64,000 nt of DNA from Thioalkalivibrio sulfidiphilus HL-EbGr7 (GCF_000021985.1 NC_011901.1:930001-994000); one strand, 5' to 3'; counted from the first letter of the stretch, positions 50,425-62,512 are shown. Program-made: numbers and translations. The notes: generated by a model not told the origin, from the letters alone.

Positions 50425-50739
50425 ATGAGTCGTGCTCGTCGTTCTTTCTCGCCTGAGTTGTTGGAGTCGGTGCGCGCCTTGTCCGTGAATGAGGCTCTGG
50501 ATCGGTTGGCGCTGTATTGGAAGCGTGATCCTGACTTTGTGCCGGTGAAGGATAAAGCCACTGTCCGCCTGAATGTTTCCCTGCCTGGTGGTGGCTCCGT
50601 GGAGCTGCTTGTTACGGGCCAGAAGTGGTATGACACACGGGCAGGTCAGGGTGGTGGCGGTGCGATTGATCTGGTCATGCACCTGTTGCGCGTTGACTTC
50701 GTTACGGCGGTGAAAACCTTGGGAGATTTTAGCCGCTAA
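50425..50739 (+). CDS. Primase N-terminal-like protein of mobile-element type, 104 aa
   Basis: LSVNEALDRLALYWKRDPDF, then VELLVTGQKWYDTRAGQGGGGAIDLVMHLL, resembles the zinc-finger-region fold (CHC2-like but without cysteines) at the N-terminus of plasmid-encoded primases (DUF3991/Toprim type). The rest of such a primase is absent: the frame ends in a stop at 50737-50739. It is either a small stand-alone protein or a truncated remnant. The codon usage is AT-richer than the backbone. Confidence 0.5.
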   Translation: MSRARRSFSPELLESVRALSVNEALDRLALYWKRDPDFVPVKDKATVRLNVSLPGGGSVELLVTGQKWYDTRAGQGGGGAIDLVMHLLRVDFVTAVKTLGDFSR

Positions 50740-50786
50740 AGATAACTAGCTGCTAGATGACTGCTATTTGGTTTTGGGTTTTGATA

Positions 50787-50928
50787 ATGGGTTATCTCTA
50801 TCTGCTACGGAACAAACTTGGGGATGCCTTCAAGATAGGCGTCAGTCTTGAACCTGCTCGAAGAGGCGGGCAACTTCCCCAGGGATGGTCTGAAGTAGTT
50901 GTGTATTTCTGGCTGACTTCAGCCCCTG
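50787..50928 (+). pseudogene. GIY-YIG (T5orf172-like) nuclease gene, 5' fragment cut by an IS
   Basis: MGYLYLLRNKLGDAFKIGVS, then ARRGGQLPQGWSEVVVYFWL, matches the first strands of T5orf172/Mug113-type GIY-YIG domains (Y-L-Y plus FKIG). The reading frame then enters the IS at ~50929. The matching 3' part (AYKVESALHYLF ... TEWFDIAVW) begins after the second IS at 57949, so the gene appears split by the whole 7-kb block. Confidence 0.6.
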
Positions 50929-52073
50929 CCGATTTTAAAAGCGGCAAATCGATCAAAAACGCTCAGATCACCCGCTTATTTCTGTGTTTTTAGCCGCCGC
51001 GAGCACCTCGCGGCAGCCATTTTCCACATTACAGGCGCACCTCTCCTGCATTCGCCAGTAAATGTCGGCGCGCCATCCACAGGTTCGACAGAGCGAACAG
51101 TGTCACCAGTTGCGCCGTGTTTTTGGCCAAGCCGCGAAAGCGCACCTTGGTGTAACCGAACTGGCGCTTGATTACCCGGAACGGATGCTCGACCTTGGCG
51201 CGCACCTGAGCCTTGGCCTTTTCAATCTTGCGCTTGGCTTTGTACAGCACGCTGCGCTTATCGAGTTTTTTGTAGGTGCTGCGGCGTGCCGCCACCTGCC
51301 AGATAACTTCACGTCCTTCATGCTCGGGCCGCTTTTCGACACCGGTGTAGCCTGCATCGGCGCAGACCACGTTTTCGTCGCCATGCAGCAATTTGTCCAC
51401 CTGGGTGACATCCGCCACATTGGCCGCCGTGCCCACTACGCTGTGCACCAGACCCGATTCGTCATCGGCGCCGATGTGGGCCTTCATGCCAAAATAATAC
51501 TGGTTTCCCTTCTTGGTCTGGTGCATTTCCGGGTCGCGCTTGCCGTCCTTGTTCTTGGTCGAACTGGGCGCATTGATCAGCGTTGCATCGACGATGGTGC
51601 CCTGGCGCAGCGACAGGCCGCGGTCGCCCAGATAGCCATTGATGACAGCGAGGATGCCGGCCGCCAGCTCGTGTTTCTCCAGCAAGCGGCGGAAGTTGAG
51701 AATGGTGGTTTCGTCGGGGATGCGCTCCAGGTTCAGCCCGGCAAACTGGCGCAGGATCGTGGTTTCGTACAGCGCTTCCTCCATCGCTGGATCGCTGTAG
51801 CCGAACCAGTTCTGCAGCAGATGCACACGCAGCATCGCCATCAACGGGTAGGCCGGACGGCCACCTTCACCCTTCGGATAATGTGGCTCGATCAAAGCAA
51901 TCAAGCCCTTCCACGGCACCACCCGATCCATCTCGATCAGGAACAACTCCTTGCGGGTTTGCTTGCGCTTGCCAGCGTACTCGGCGTCGGCGAAGGTCAT
52001 CTGCTTCATCGGGAAACTCGGTGGGTGGGGTCGCGGTATTTTGCCAAATCAGAAAGTCTTTTTCAGAGTTTCC
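50929..52073 (-). mobile_element. IS5-family insertion sequence, copy 1 (left border of the ptx block)
   Basis: The right end is clear: GGAAACTCTGAAAAAGACT read from 52073 on the minus strand, preceded by CTAG (52074-52077). The left end is placed at ~50929 from alignment with copy 2 (both share TTTTAAA..GC.AAAT.GATCAAAAA) and its 1145-bp length, and is uncertain by several bases. No CTAG is found at that outer edge. Confidence 0.8.
51029..52009 (-). CDS. IS5-family transposase, intact copy, 326 aa
   Basis: A DDE transposase of the IS5 group. The N-terminus MKQMTFADAEYAGKRKQTRK is followed by the DNA-binding region (LMAMLRVHLLQNWFGYSDPA), IPDETTILNFRRLLEKH, GTIVDATLINAPSSTKNKDG (catalytic D), VCADAGYTGVEKRPEH (second D) and KAQVRAKVEHPFRVIKRQFG (E-region). 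Copy 2 differs by a 2-bp deletion, so copy 1 is the probable source of any activity. Confidence 0.92.
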   Translation of the reverse strand: MKQMTFADAEYAGKRKQTRKELFLIEMDRVVPWKGLIALIEPHYPKGEGGRPAYPLMAMLRVHLLQNWFGYSDPAMEEALYETTILRQFAGLNLERIPDETTILNFRRLLEKHELAAGILAVINGYLGDRGLSLRQGTIVDATLINAPSSTKNKDGKRDPEMHQTKKGNQYYFGMKAHIGADDESGLVHSVVGTAANVADVTQVDKLLHGDENVVCADAGYTGVEKRPEHEGREVIWQVAARRSTYKKLDKRSVLYKAKRKIEKAKAQVRAKVEHPFRVIKRQFGYTKVRFRGLAKNTAQLVTLFALSNLWMARRHLLANAGEVRL

Positions 52074-52116
52074 CTAGGCTGACAAGCCAAGCGCTGGATC
52101 GCAACCATCCATCACC

Positions 52117-56522
<4,406 letters not shown>

Positions 56523-56795
56523 TTGATCACCTTTCGCAATATTGCTGGCCGCACAATTGCGGTTCGCGATGCAAAGGATAGAAATTCCTTGTTACCGCAC
56601 TGTTTCTAAAGGATGACATTTCGATGAATACTTCGAATCTGCCGTAGCGGGGCGGCAAGCGAAGCCGTGGAAGAACGGGCGCAACGTAGCGTCTTTCTTC
56701 ACGCGGGATACAGGAGGCTTTGATTGATACTGCTGCGGATTCGCTACAGTAACGTTGGGCCAGAACGTAATGCCATCCAAGCAAGAGAGCGCACA
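56523..56795. other. ptx operon upstream region, no gene
   Basis: This 273-bp AT-richer gap between ptxA and IS copy 2 must hold the operon promoter and the PtxE or PhoB sites. One TGTCAT (minus strand, near 56610) resembles half a Pho box, but a full direct repeat is not seen. No sigma-70 pair was convincing. No coding frame looks real. Confidence 0.5.
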
Positions 56796-56799
56796 CTAG

Positions 56800-57944
56800 G
56801 GAAACTCTGAAGAAGACTTCCAGATTTTGGCAAAATACCCGGATTCCACCCACCGAGTTTCCCGATGAAGCAGATGACCTTCGCCGACGCCGAGTACGCT
56901 GGCAAGCGCAAGCAAACCCGCAAGGAGTTGTTCCTGATCGAGATGGATCGGGTGGTGCCGTGGAAGGGCTTGATTGCTTTGATCGAGCCACATTATCCGA
57001 AGGGTGAAGGTGGCCGTCCGGCCTACCCGTTGATGGCGATGCTGCGTGTGCATCTGCTGCAGAACTGGTTCGGCTACAGCGATCCAGCGATGGAGGAAGC
57101 GCTGTACGAAACCACGATCCTGCGCCAGTTTGCCGGGCTGAACCTGGAGCGCATCCCCGACGAAACCACCATTCTCAACTTCCGCCGCTTGCTGGAGAAA
57201 CACGAGCTGGCGGCCGGCATCCTCGCTGTCATCAATGGCTCTGGGCGACCGCGGCCTGTCGCTGCGCCAGGGCACCATCGTCGATGCAACGCTGATCAAT
57301 GCGCCCAGTTCGACCAAGAACAAGGACGGCAAGCGCGACCCGGAAATGCACCAGACCAAGAAGGGAAACCAGTATTATTTTGGCATGAAGGCCCACATCG
57401 GCGCCGATGACGAATCGGGTCTGGTGCACAGCGTAGTGGGCACGGCGGCCAACGTGGCCGATGTCACCCAGGTCGATAAGCTGCTGCACGGCGATGAGAA
57501 CATGGTCGGTGCCGACGCGGGTTACACCGGCGTCGAGAAACGCCCTGAACATGAAGGCCGGGGGGTCATCTGGCAGATCGCCGCCCGCCGTAGTACTTAC
57601 AAGAAGCTTGATAAGCGCAGTGCTTTGTACAAAGCCAAGCGCAAGATTGAGAAGGCCAAGGCTCAGGTACGAGCCAAGGTCGAGCATCCGTTCCGGGTGA
57701 TCAAGCGCCAGTTCGGTTATGTGAAGGTGCGCTTCCGTGGTCTGGCGAAGAACACGGCGCAACTGATGACGCTGTTCGCTCTGTCGAACCTGTGGATGGC
57801 GCGCCGACATTTACTGACGAATGCAGGAGAGGTGCGCCTGTAATGCGGGAAATGGCCACCGGAGTGGGGTCCGGGTGGCGAAAACGTAAGAAATACTCGT
57901 CGAATTGATTGTTTTTTGATCATTTGGCGAGTTTAAAAGTTGCG
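56800..57944 (+). mobile_element. IS5-family insertion sequence, copy 2 (right border of the ptx block)
   Basis: The ends are defined by imperfect inverted repeats (left GGAAACTCTGAA; right, read inward, CGCAACTTTTAA) and by CTAG on both sides (56796-56799, 57945-57948), a YTAR-type 4-bp duplication as expected for IS5. The length is 1145 bp. It is inverted relative to copy 1 and nearly identical to it in the coding part. Confidence 0.88.
56865..57843 (+). pseudogene. IS5-family transposase, copy 2, broken by a 2-bp deletion
   Basis: Compared with copy 1, the sequence after AVING reads GGCTCTGGGCGACC instead of GGCTATCTGGGCGACC, losing AT at ~57240. The frame shifts, and the first part ends at 57410 in nonsense. 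The catalytic C-terminal part continues in the next frame to 57843. Substitutions cluster in the last third (for example IWQIAARR versus IWQVAARR). Confidence 0.92.
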
Positions 57945-57948
57945 CTAG

Positions 57949-58778
57949 GTGGTATGCCGGGGAAATACATGGCTACTTCAGACCATCCCCAGGAACTAGA
58001 TTGGGATCGAAGTCTGCAAGTGCCTATGTGTGGGGGGCATGCTTATAAGGTTGAATCGGCTCTGCACTACTTGTTTGCCGCCCATTCGCGGGAAATGCCT
58101 ATCGGCGATGGATATACAGAGTGGTTCGATATTGCTGTGTGGAGCGATGTGCTCGCCTTCCTGGTCGAACAACGCGAGCGTCTAAGGATTGGTGAGGCTG
58201 AACCTGTCACTTTCCCTTTAACAAGGACTCGGCCCGTTCTGGCTGAGATCGAGGCACGAAGGCAGGCCAAAGCAGATGAGAAAGCAGCGAAGCGGCACGC
58301 ACGGGAGCAACGCCAAGCAGAGCGTCATGCCAAAAATGCAGAGTGGAACAGCTCCCAGGTTGAACGACTTGAAAACTTCCTTCTGAGGGTGGAGGACATT
58401 GGTCGGCTGCACGGCATTCTTGTTTATGACGAACTGAGTAGCCGTCAGCGGATGGCGTCTATGTATGTATCGCTTCCGGTGAATGTGGCAGGGTGCCTAG
58501 GCCATGACTTTCCTTTGTTTGAAGAACGTGGCCCCGCCCGCTGTATTTCCGTATTCCCCAGTTATCAGGCTTGCCACAACGGTAGGCATTTTCTTGCGGA
58601 GGTCAGCGTTCATATAGATTACATCATGCTCCAACCTCAAGACGACTTAGCTGAGAGCATTCCTGGTGCGGCCAGGGTTCAGGAGCTTTTGTTGCCGTTT
58701 GTCGCTCGCAGGGGCGACCGGCGCGGGCCTCAACTGATGCGCTTGCATCGGTGGATGAATGCAAGCCTCAATGTTTAA
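57949..58778 (+). pseudogene. 3' fragment of the GIY-YIG (T5orf172-like) gene
   Basis: The open frame begins inside the IS. Native text from 57949 includes HAYKVESALHYLFAAHSREM and GDGYTEWFDIAVWSDVLAF, the second half of a T5orf172-type GIY-YIG domain. A charged coiled coil (about AEIEARRQAKADEKAAKRHA) and a ~120-residue C-terminal domain of unknown type follow. The N-terminal strands lie at 50787-50928. Whether the fragment is still translated (an ATG is at 57969) is unknown. Confidence 0.6.
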
Positions 58779-58817
58779 GGTTGAACGCCAAGGGAAGGCC
58801 GGTTGATCCTGCAGGTA

Positions 58818-59567
58818 TTCCGGGGACAGTATACCCATTACACAAGAGCCCACCGTCATGGCGGGATAAGCGCAGATCACAAGGAGGTGAGCTATGGCCA
58901 GGATCGGTCGTGTAGTCATTCCCGGGTATCCGCATCATGTGACCCAACGGGGTAACCGCCGCCAGCGGGTCTTTTTTTCCGAGATGGATTTTCACTATTA
59001 CATCGAACTCATGGCGGAGTTCACCGAAGCAACCCAAACAGAGATTTGGGCCTACTGTCTGATGCCTAACCACGTTCATCTCGTGATGGTTCCACAGCAT
59101 GAGGATGGCTTGCGCGCTGCTCTTGGCGAGGTGCATCGCCGTTACACGCGCCGCATCAACTTTCGCAATGGATGGCGGGGACATCTTTGGCAGGAGCGCT
59201 TTCACTCATTTGTCATGGATGAGCAGTACCTGCTTGCGACGGTTCGCTATGTCGAGCTCAACCCGGTGAAGGCCGGGCTTTGTCGACAGCCTGCCGACTG
59301 GCGCTGGTCGAGTGCGTTGGCCCACATGGAAGGTCAGGATGACCGCCTGGTCAAGGTGCAGCCGATGATCGACAGGGTCGGCGACTGGTCGGCCTATCTT
59401 TCCCATGACCCGGTTGAAGAGCATGAGCACATCGCTCGACACACCCGCACCGGAAGGCCACTCGGTAGCGCGGCCTTCGTAGAACAACTCGAAGCGCTTA
59501 CCGGAAAGTCATTGGCGCCGAAACGCCCCGGACGTAAGGCTCGTCGGGAAACGAAATAGGTATACTG
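58818..59567 (+). mobile_element. RAYT-type element (REP-associated tyrosine transposase unit)
   Basis: The transposase gene is bracketed by inverted ends. The left end is TTCCGGGGACAGTATACCCA (58818-58837). The right end AATAGGTATACTG (59555-59567) is its partial complement and is cut short compared with the derivative at 60504-60642, which retains the full CTGTCCCCGGA edge. Confidence 0.75.
58894..59559 (+). CDS. REP-associated tyrosine transposase (Y1/HUH family), 221 aa
   Basis: A single-strand DNA transposase of the TnpA-REP type. The N-terminus GRVVIPGYPHHVTQRGNRRQ is diagnostic. The HUH motif is PNHVHLVM, the catalytic Tyr lies in ATVRYVELNPVKAGL, and WRWSSALAHM follows. The C-terminus is basic (PKRPGRKARRETK). 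It has an excellent ribosome site (AGGAGGTG). It probably mobilises the short palindromic element defined by its own ends. Confidence 0.93.
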   Translation: MARIGRVVIPGYPHHVTQRGNRRQRVFFSEMDFHYYIELMAEFTEATQTEIWAYCLMPNHVHLVMVPQHEDGLRAALGEVHRRYTRRINFRNGWRGHLWQERFHSFVMDEQYLLATVRYVELNPVKAGLCRQPADWRWSSALAHMEGQDDRLVKVQPMIDRVGDWSAYLSHDPVEEHEHIARHTRTGRPLGSAAFVEQLEALTGKSLAPKRPGRKARRETK

Positions 59568-59660
59568 CTCAAAGAATCCCGTATTAACAGAGACTTGGCG
59601 CAGCATTTTCGTGCTCAGTCATGACCGCCAGTCATCCTGCCAAACTGGACGGTGTTCGCC

Positions 59661-59676
59661 CAATGTACTAACATTG
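59661..59676. promoter_or_regulatory. Operator-like palindrome of the DUF1778/GNAT pair
   Basis: CAATGT-ACTA-ACATTG is a 6-bp inverted repeat 32 bp before the antitoxin ATG, where the ribbon-helix-helix antitoxin would be expected to bind for autoregulation. Confidence 0.5.
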
Positions 59677-59707
59677 CGTCAATTGCGCTAACGCCGGGAG
59701 ATCAACC

Positions 59708-59998
59708 ATGGCTACCACTACCCCTTCAGCGACACGTTCCGCCCGCCTGGGATTGCGTGCCACGCTCGAGCAGGAAGCCGTCCTGCGCCGCGCCGCCGAC
59801 GTGGCGCACAAGTCGTTGACGGATTTCATTCTCGACAGCGCCTGCCAGGCCGCCGAGCAAACCCTGCTCGACCAACGCTTGTTCATGGTCTCGGGAAGCC
59901 AGTATCAGGCCCTGATGGATCTGCTGGAACGTCCCGAACAGGCCAACGAGGGGCTGCGCGATCTGTTCTCGCGGAAGGCCCCTTGGGACAAGGCATGA
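59708..59998 (+). CDS. DUF1778 (TacA-like) antitoxin, 96 aa
   Basis: The N-terminal ribbon-helix-helix domain (ARLGLRATLEQEAVLRRAAD, then KSLTDFILDSACQAAEQTL) and the C-terminal toxin-wrapping segment (NEGLRDLFSRKAPWDKA) are typical of DUF1778 antitoxins paired with acetyltransferase toxins. Its stop overlaps the toxin start by 4 bp. It should repress its own operon via the palindrome at 59661-59676. Confidence 0.9.
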   Translation: MATTTPSATRSARLGLRATLEQEAVLRRAADVAHKSLTDFILDSACQAAEQTLLDQRLFMVSGSQYQALMDLLERPEQANEGLRDLFSRKAPWDKA

Positions 59999-60492
59999 GC
60001 TTGAGTGGCCCGGAACCCCTTGGGCCACAGCATCGGATCGAAGGTTTTGATTGCGGCAAACCGACGCTCAATGACTGGCTGGTGCGCCATGCCCGACAGG
60101 CGCAAGGCAGCGGCTCCGCCAAGACCTTCGTCGTCAGCGAAGACGATCGGGTCGCCGGTTATTTCAGCCTGACCGTCGGCCAGGTCGACGCGCTCGATGC
60201 GCCAGAGCGCATTCGCAAGGGCATGGGACAGTATCCGATCCCCGTCGTGATCCTTGCCCGTCTGGCCGTCAGTCGGCAGGATCAGGGCCGAGGGATCGGC
60301 ATCGGTCTGTTACAGGATGCCATCCGCCGCACCCTGCTGATTGCCGAGCAGGCCGGCATCCGGGCGATGCTGACCCACCCCATCGATGAGCAAGCAGCGA
60401 GGTTCTATACCCGCTTCGGCTTCATTGCCTCACCGCTGCGCGAGCAGCAACTCTTGCTGCTGCTCAAGGATGCCCGCCGCTGGGTCGAGTGA
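59995..60492 (+). CDS. GNAT-type toxin (TacT/AtaT-like aminoacyl-tRNA acetyltransferase), 165 aa
   Basis: Starts FDCGKPTLNDWLVRHARQAQ, the hallmark of TacT-type toxins. The acetyl-CoA loop is QDQGRGIGIGLLQDAIRR, and the late catalytic Tyr lies in AARFYTRFGFIASP. Family members acetylate charged tRNAs to block translation. The ATG at 59995 (ATGA overlap) is chosen over an in-frame ATG at 59983 inside the antitoxin. Confidence 0.9.
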   Translation: MSLSGPEPLGPQHRIEGFDCGKPTLNDWLVRHARQAQGSGSAKTFVVSEDDRVAGYFSLTVGQVDALDAPERIRKGMGQYPIPVVILARLAVSRQDQGRGIGIGLLQDAIRRTLLIAEQAGIRAMLTHPIDEQAARFYTRFGFIASPLREQQLLLLLKDARRWVE

Positions 60493-60503
60493 TCCTGTGA
60501 GGG

Positions 60504-60642
60504 TCCGGGGGCAGTATACCCATTACTCAACAGCGCTCAGTCATGGTAGAACAGCTCGAAGCACTTACCGGAAAATCATTGGCACCGAAACGCCCCTGAC
60601 GTAAGGCTCGTCGGGAAAAGAAATAGGTAAACTGTCCCCGGA
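60504..60642. mobile_element. Internally deleted derivative of the RAYT element
   Basis: 139 bp with both full ends: TCCGGGGGCAGTATACCCAT (60504-60523) and its near-complement ending CTGTCCCCGGA (60642). Between them lies only the last ~30 codons of the transposase (from GTAGAACAGCTCGAAGC), about 90% identical to the full gene and carrying a stop (CCC TGA CGT for CCC GGA CGT). It ends 8 bp before the HIT gene. Confidence 0.85.
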
Positions 60643-60650
60643 ACCCCACT

Positions 60651-61175
60651 ATGACCAGCTCCCCGCCCGCTCACAACTGTCACTTCTGCCGCATTGCCGC
60701 CGGCCTGGCCGACCCGATCATTTATGAGAACCGTTCGTTCGTGGTCGCGTTCGACACCAACCCCGTCAATCCGGGGCATACGCTCGTGATCCCGCGTCGG
60801 CACGTGGTCTCGCTGTTCGAGCTCGATGAATCCGAGCAGGCGGATTACTTTGACGCGATCCACGGCGCGCGGCGGGTGATCGAATCGACCGACATGGCCG
60901 CGCTGTACCGGGACATGCTCAACCGTCCCGACCTGCGCGAGCGTCCCAAGGGCCACATCGAAAACGTCCTGAAGCTCCCGTTCCTGGACAGGCGGCCCGA
61001 TGCCTACACCGTGGGCAACAACGATGGCCGGGCGGCGGGTCGCAGTATCGACCACCTCCACGTGATCCTGCTGCCGCGCTTCCAGGGTGACGTGGAGGAT
61101 CCCCGGGGGGGTATCAGGAACGTGATCCCGGACAGGGCGAAATACCATCTGCATGCCCAGCGCGAAATAAAATGA
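60651..61175 (+). CDS. HIT-family nucleotide hydrolase/transferase-like protein, 174 aa
   Basis: CHFCRIAAGLADPIIYENRS and NPGHTLVIPRRHVVSLFELD are typical HIT N-terminal segments. PRGGIRNVIPDRAKY near the end is a common C-terminal extension. The triad region reads SIDHLHVILLPR, so the canonical H-x-H-x-H is H-L-H-V-I: the central nucleophilic His is kept, but the third His is Ile. An insertion (~80-115) separates the two halves. Activity is therefore uncertain. The RAYT derivative forms its 5' edge and a terminator follows. Confidence 0.87.
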   Translation: MTSSPPAHNCHFCRIAAGLADPIIYENRSFVVAFDTNPVNPGHTLVIPRRHVVSLFELDESEQADYFDAIHGARRVIESTDMAALYRDMLNRPDLRERPKGHIENVLKLPFLDRRPDAYTVGNNDGRAAGRSIDHLHVILLPRFQGDVEDPRGGIRNVIPDRAKYHLHAQREIK

Positions 61176-61183
61176 AAAGAATG

Positions 61184-61213
61184 AAAGGGGCGGGACAAAT
61201 GTCCCGCCCCTTT
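61184..61213 (+). terminator. Terminator after the HIT gene
   Basis: A perfect 13-bp stem (61184-61196 with 61201-61213), a 4-nt loop, and T-rich sequence at the end of and just past the stem. Confidence 0.85.
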
Positions 61214-61238
61214 CCTTTATAGGATTTCTGTGGGCAAT

Positions 61239-61275
61239 GAGACCTCTTGGGTGGTCTCTTAACAGGTGCTATTCT
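61239..61275 (+). promoter_or_regulatory. Promoter and operator of the Phd/RelE-type pair
   Basis: TTGGGT (61248-61253), a 16-bp spacer and TATTCT (61270-61275). The -35 lies between the arms of an inverted repeat GAGACC...GGTCTC (61239-61258), a plausible antitoxin operator. Confidence 0.5.
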
Positions 61276-61308
61276 GAGTCCTGTTGAACGCGATTTGTGG
61301 GTGTGGCG

Positions 61309-61578
61309 ATGTCAATCAAATTTTCTGAAGACCTGGTTCCTCTCACCGACCTGAAGGTCAATCCGGGTCGTGTGGTGAAGCATGCCAGTGAAACGCACCG
61401 GCCTGTTCTGCTCACCAGCCGGGGTCGGGGTGTCGCCGTGGTGCAATCTGTGGTTGATTACGAGAAGGCAGAGGAAGAGCGGGATTTCATGCGCGCAGTG
61501 GTCGCGGGCCTGGCTGACCTGGAGGCGGGGCGTGAGGTATCTCTCGAGGAGGCCAGAGTGCGGCTAGCAGGCTGTTGA
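61309..61578 (+). CDS. Phd/YefM-type antitoxin, C-terminus supplied by an inserted element, 89 aa
   Basis: LVPLTDLKVNPGRVVKHASE, then RPVLLTSRGRGVAVVQSVVDY, is the Phd/YefM DNA-binding fold. A helical toxin-binding part follows (ADLEAGREVSLEEARVRL). The last codons (AGC and stop) come from the MITE inserted at 61565. Without the insertions the frame would read on through GLKRGHEPD and overlap the toxin start, the normal arrangement. The ATG at 61309 is preferred over a GTG at 61297. Confidence 0.85.
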   Translation: MSIKFSEDLVPLTDLKVNPGRVVKHASETHRPVLLTSRGRGVAVVQSVVDYEKAEEERDFMRAVVAGLADLEAGREVSLEEARVRLAGC

Positions 61579-61708
61579 AAACCCCTCGGGCGGCGCCATG
61601 CTGTGTTGGAAAGCGGCTCAAAATGCTCATGTACTCGACTGTACACTGCGCTTTTTCCCCGCTTTCCGCCTTGCCTGGCATCCACCGGAGGGTTTTTCAA
61701 CAGCCTGC
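61567..61708. mobile_element. MITE-like element C inside the toxin-antitoxin operon
   Basis: Near-perfect inverted ends GCAGGCTGTTGAAAA..CCC (left) and GGGTTTTTCAACAGCCTGC (right), flanked by TA on both sides (61565-61566, 61709-61710), enclose 142 bp with an internal stem (GGAAAGCGG/CCGCTTTCC) and no gene. Confidence 0.8.
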
Positions 61709-61710
61709 TA

Positions 61711-61972
61711 GTGTCCTGAGTCAGAGATTCGTTGCATTTCAGAGCCCCGCACAAGACCCAAGGCAAGGCGCGGGCCGCAGGCAATGGCAAGCCCTTGGCA
61801 AGGACCGCAACGCCGCATTGGGTCTTGTGCGGGGCTCCCTGCGGGCGGGCCTGTACGGGCGCTCGGCCGCGTTGCTCTCGCTCGAATGGGCCTGCCCGTC
61901 CTTCGCTCGTGCGCCTTGCCGCGCATCCCGTACAGGCCCGCTGAAATGTAACGAATCTCTGACTCAGGACAC
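61711..61972. mobile_element. MITE-like element D, directly abutting element C
   Basis: 32-bp inverted ends with one mismatch (GTGTCCTGAGTCAGAGATTC... and its complement) bound 262 bp. TA lies on both sides (61709-61710, 61973-61974). The left TA is shared with element C. An inner inverted repeat (AGCCCCGCACAAGACCCA and complement) is present; there is no gene. Confidence 0.82.
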
Positions 61973-61990
61973 TAGGGCTCAAGCGAGGCC

Positions 61991-62296
61991 ATGAACCGGA
62001 TGGACATCAGCTTTGCTGAATCCGCGCTTCGGGATCTGGAAGAACTGCGCACCTGGTATCTCGAGCAAGGGGTGCCGGAGGTCGGAACGAGGCTGGTCGT
62101 AGAGGTGTTCCAGCGGGTTCAGTCCCTGGCCGACCATCCCGATATGGGGCGAGTCGTGCCCGAATTCGATCAGGCTTTTCTCCGGGAGCTCATTCACCCG
62201 CCACTGCGCATCGTTTATCGGCGTGATCCCGGGCGGGTGAGGATTGTCCGTGGCTGGCGCAGTGAGCGTCTCTTGAGTCTTCCTGCGGGGCGGTGA
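61991..62296 (+). CDS. RelE/ParE-family toxin, 101 aa
   Basis: ISFAESALRDLEELRTWYLE, then LADHPDMGRVVPEF and the C-terminal strands LRIVYRRDPGRVRIVRGWRS, match the ParE/RelE fold, with Arg-rich ends as in active mRNA interferases or gyrase poisons. It is 412 bp from its antitoxin because of elements C and D. Transcription may be reduced or stop in the hairpins, which would alter the antitoxin:toxin ratio. Start ATG 61991 or 62000. Confidence 0.87.
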   Translation: MNRMDISFAESALRDLEELRTWYLEQGVPEVGTRLVVEVFQRVQSLADHPDMGRVVPEFDQAFLRELIHPPLRIVYRRDPGRVRIVRGWRSERLLSLPAGR

Positions 62297-62397
62297 AGGG
62301 CGGGAATAATGGCGCCCCTGCCCGGCGATCCCCGATCATCCTGCCCCTCGTGGCCGTGGGGAGAAGGCAATTCCGACGAGCAGGCGGTTGATTCGCA

Positions 62398-62426
62398 TTG
62401 CGCCCGATCACCCCAGCGGCTATGAT
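62398..62426 (+). promoter_or_regulatory. Promoter of rpsF-rpsR
   Basis: TTGCGC (62398-62403), a 17-bp spacer and TATGAT (62421-62426) precede a leader of ~80 nt before rpsF. The 216-bp region between the RelE-type gene and rpsF holds no gene. Confidence 0.65.
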
Positions 62427-62463
62427 TGTCGGCTTTTCCGGGCCCGGCCCGGGAAATCTCCTT

Positions 62464-62487
62464 GCCTCACCGGATGGTCCGGGAGGC
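62464..62487 (+). promoter_or_regulatory. Candidate S6:S18-binding leader hairpin
   Basis: GCCTC (62464-62468) pairs with GAGGC (62483-62487), with CACCGG and TCCGGG in the internal loop. Position and the ACCG element fit the known rpsF leader motif that S6:S18 binds for feedback, though this rests on eye-folding only. Confidence 0.5.
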
Positions 62488-62512
62488 TTTATATCCGTAA
62501 GGAGTTCTGGCA

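Noticed and set aside
50201-50428. 75-aa plus-strand open frame overlapping the 24-bp direct repeats
   Set aside because: It shares frame shadows of the repeat and the replication fragment, lacks a ribosome site, and has no recognisable content.
56590-56640. Pho box in front of ptxA
   Set aside because: Only one TGTCAT-like half site is seen; the second 7-mer at the right spacing is missing. A PhoB link is plausible from biology but not supported by this sequence.
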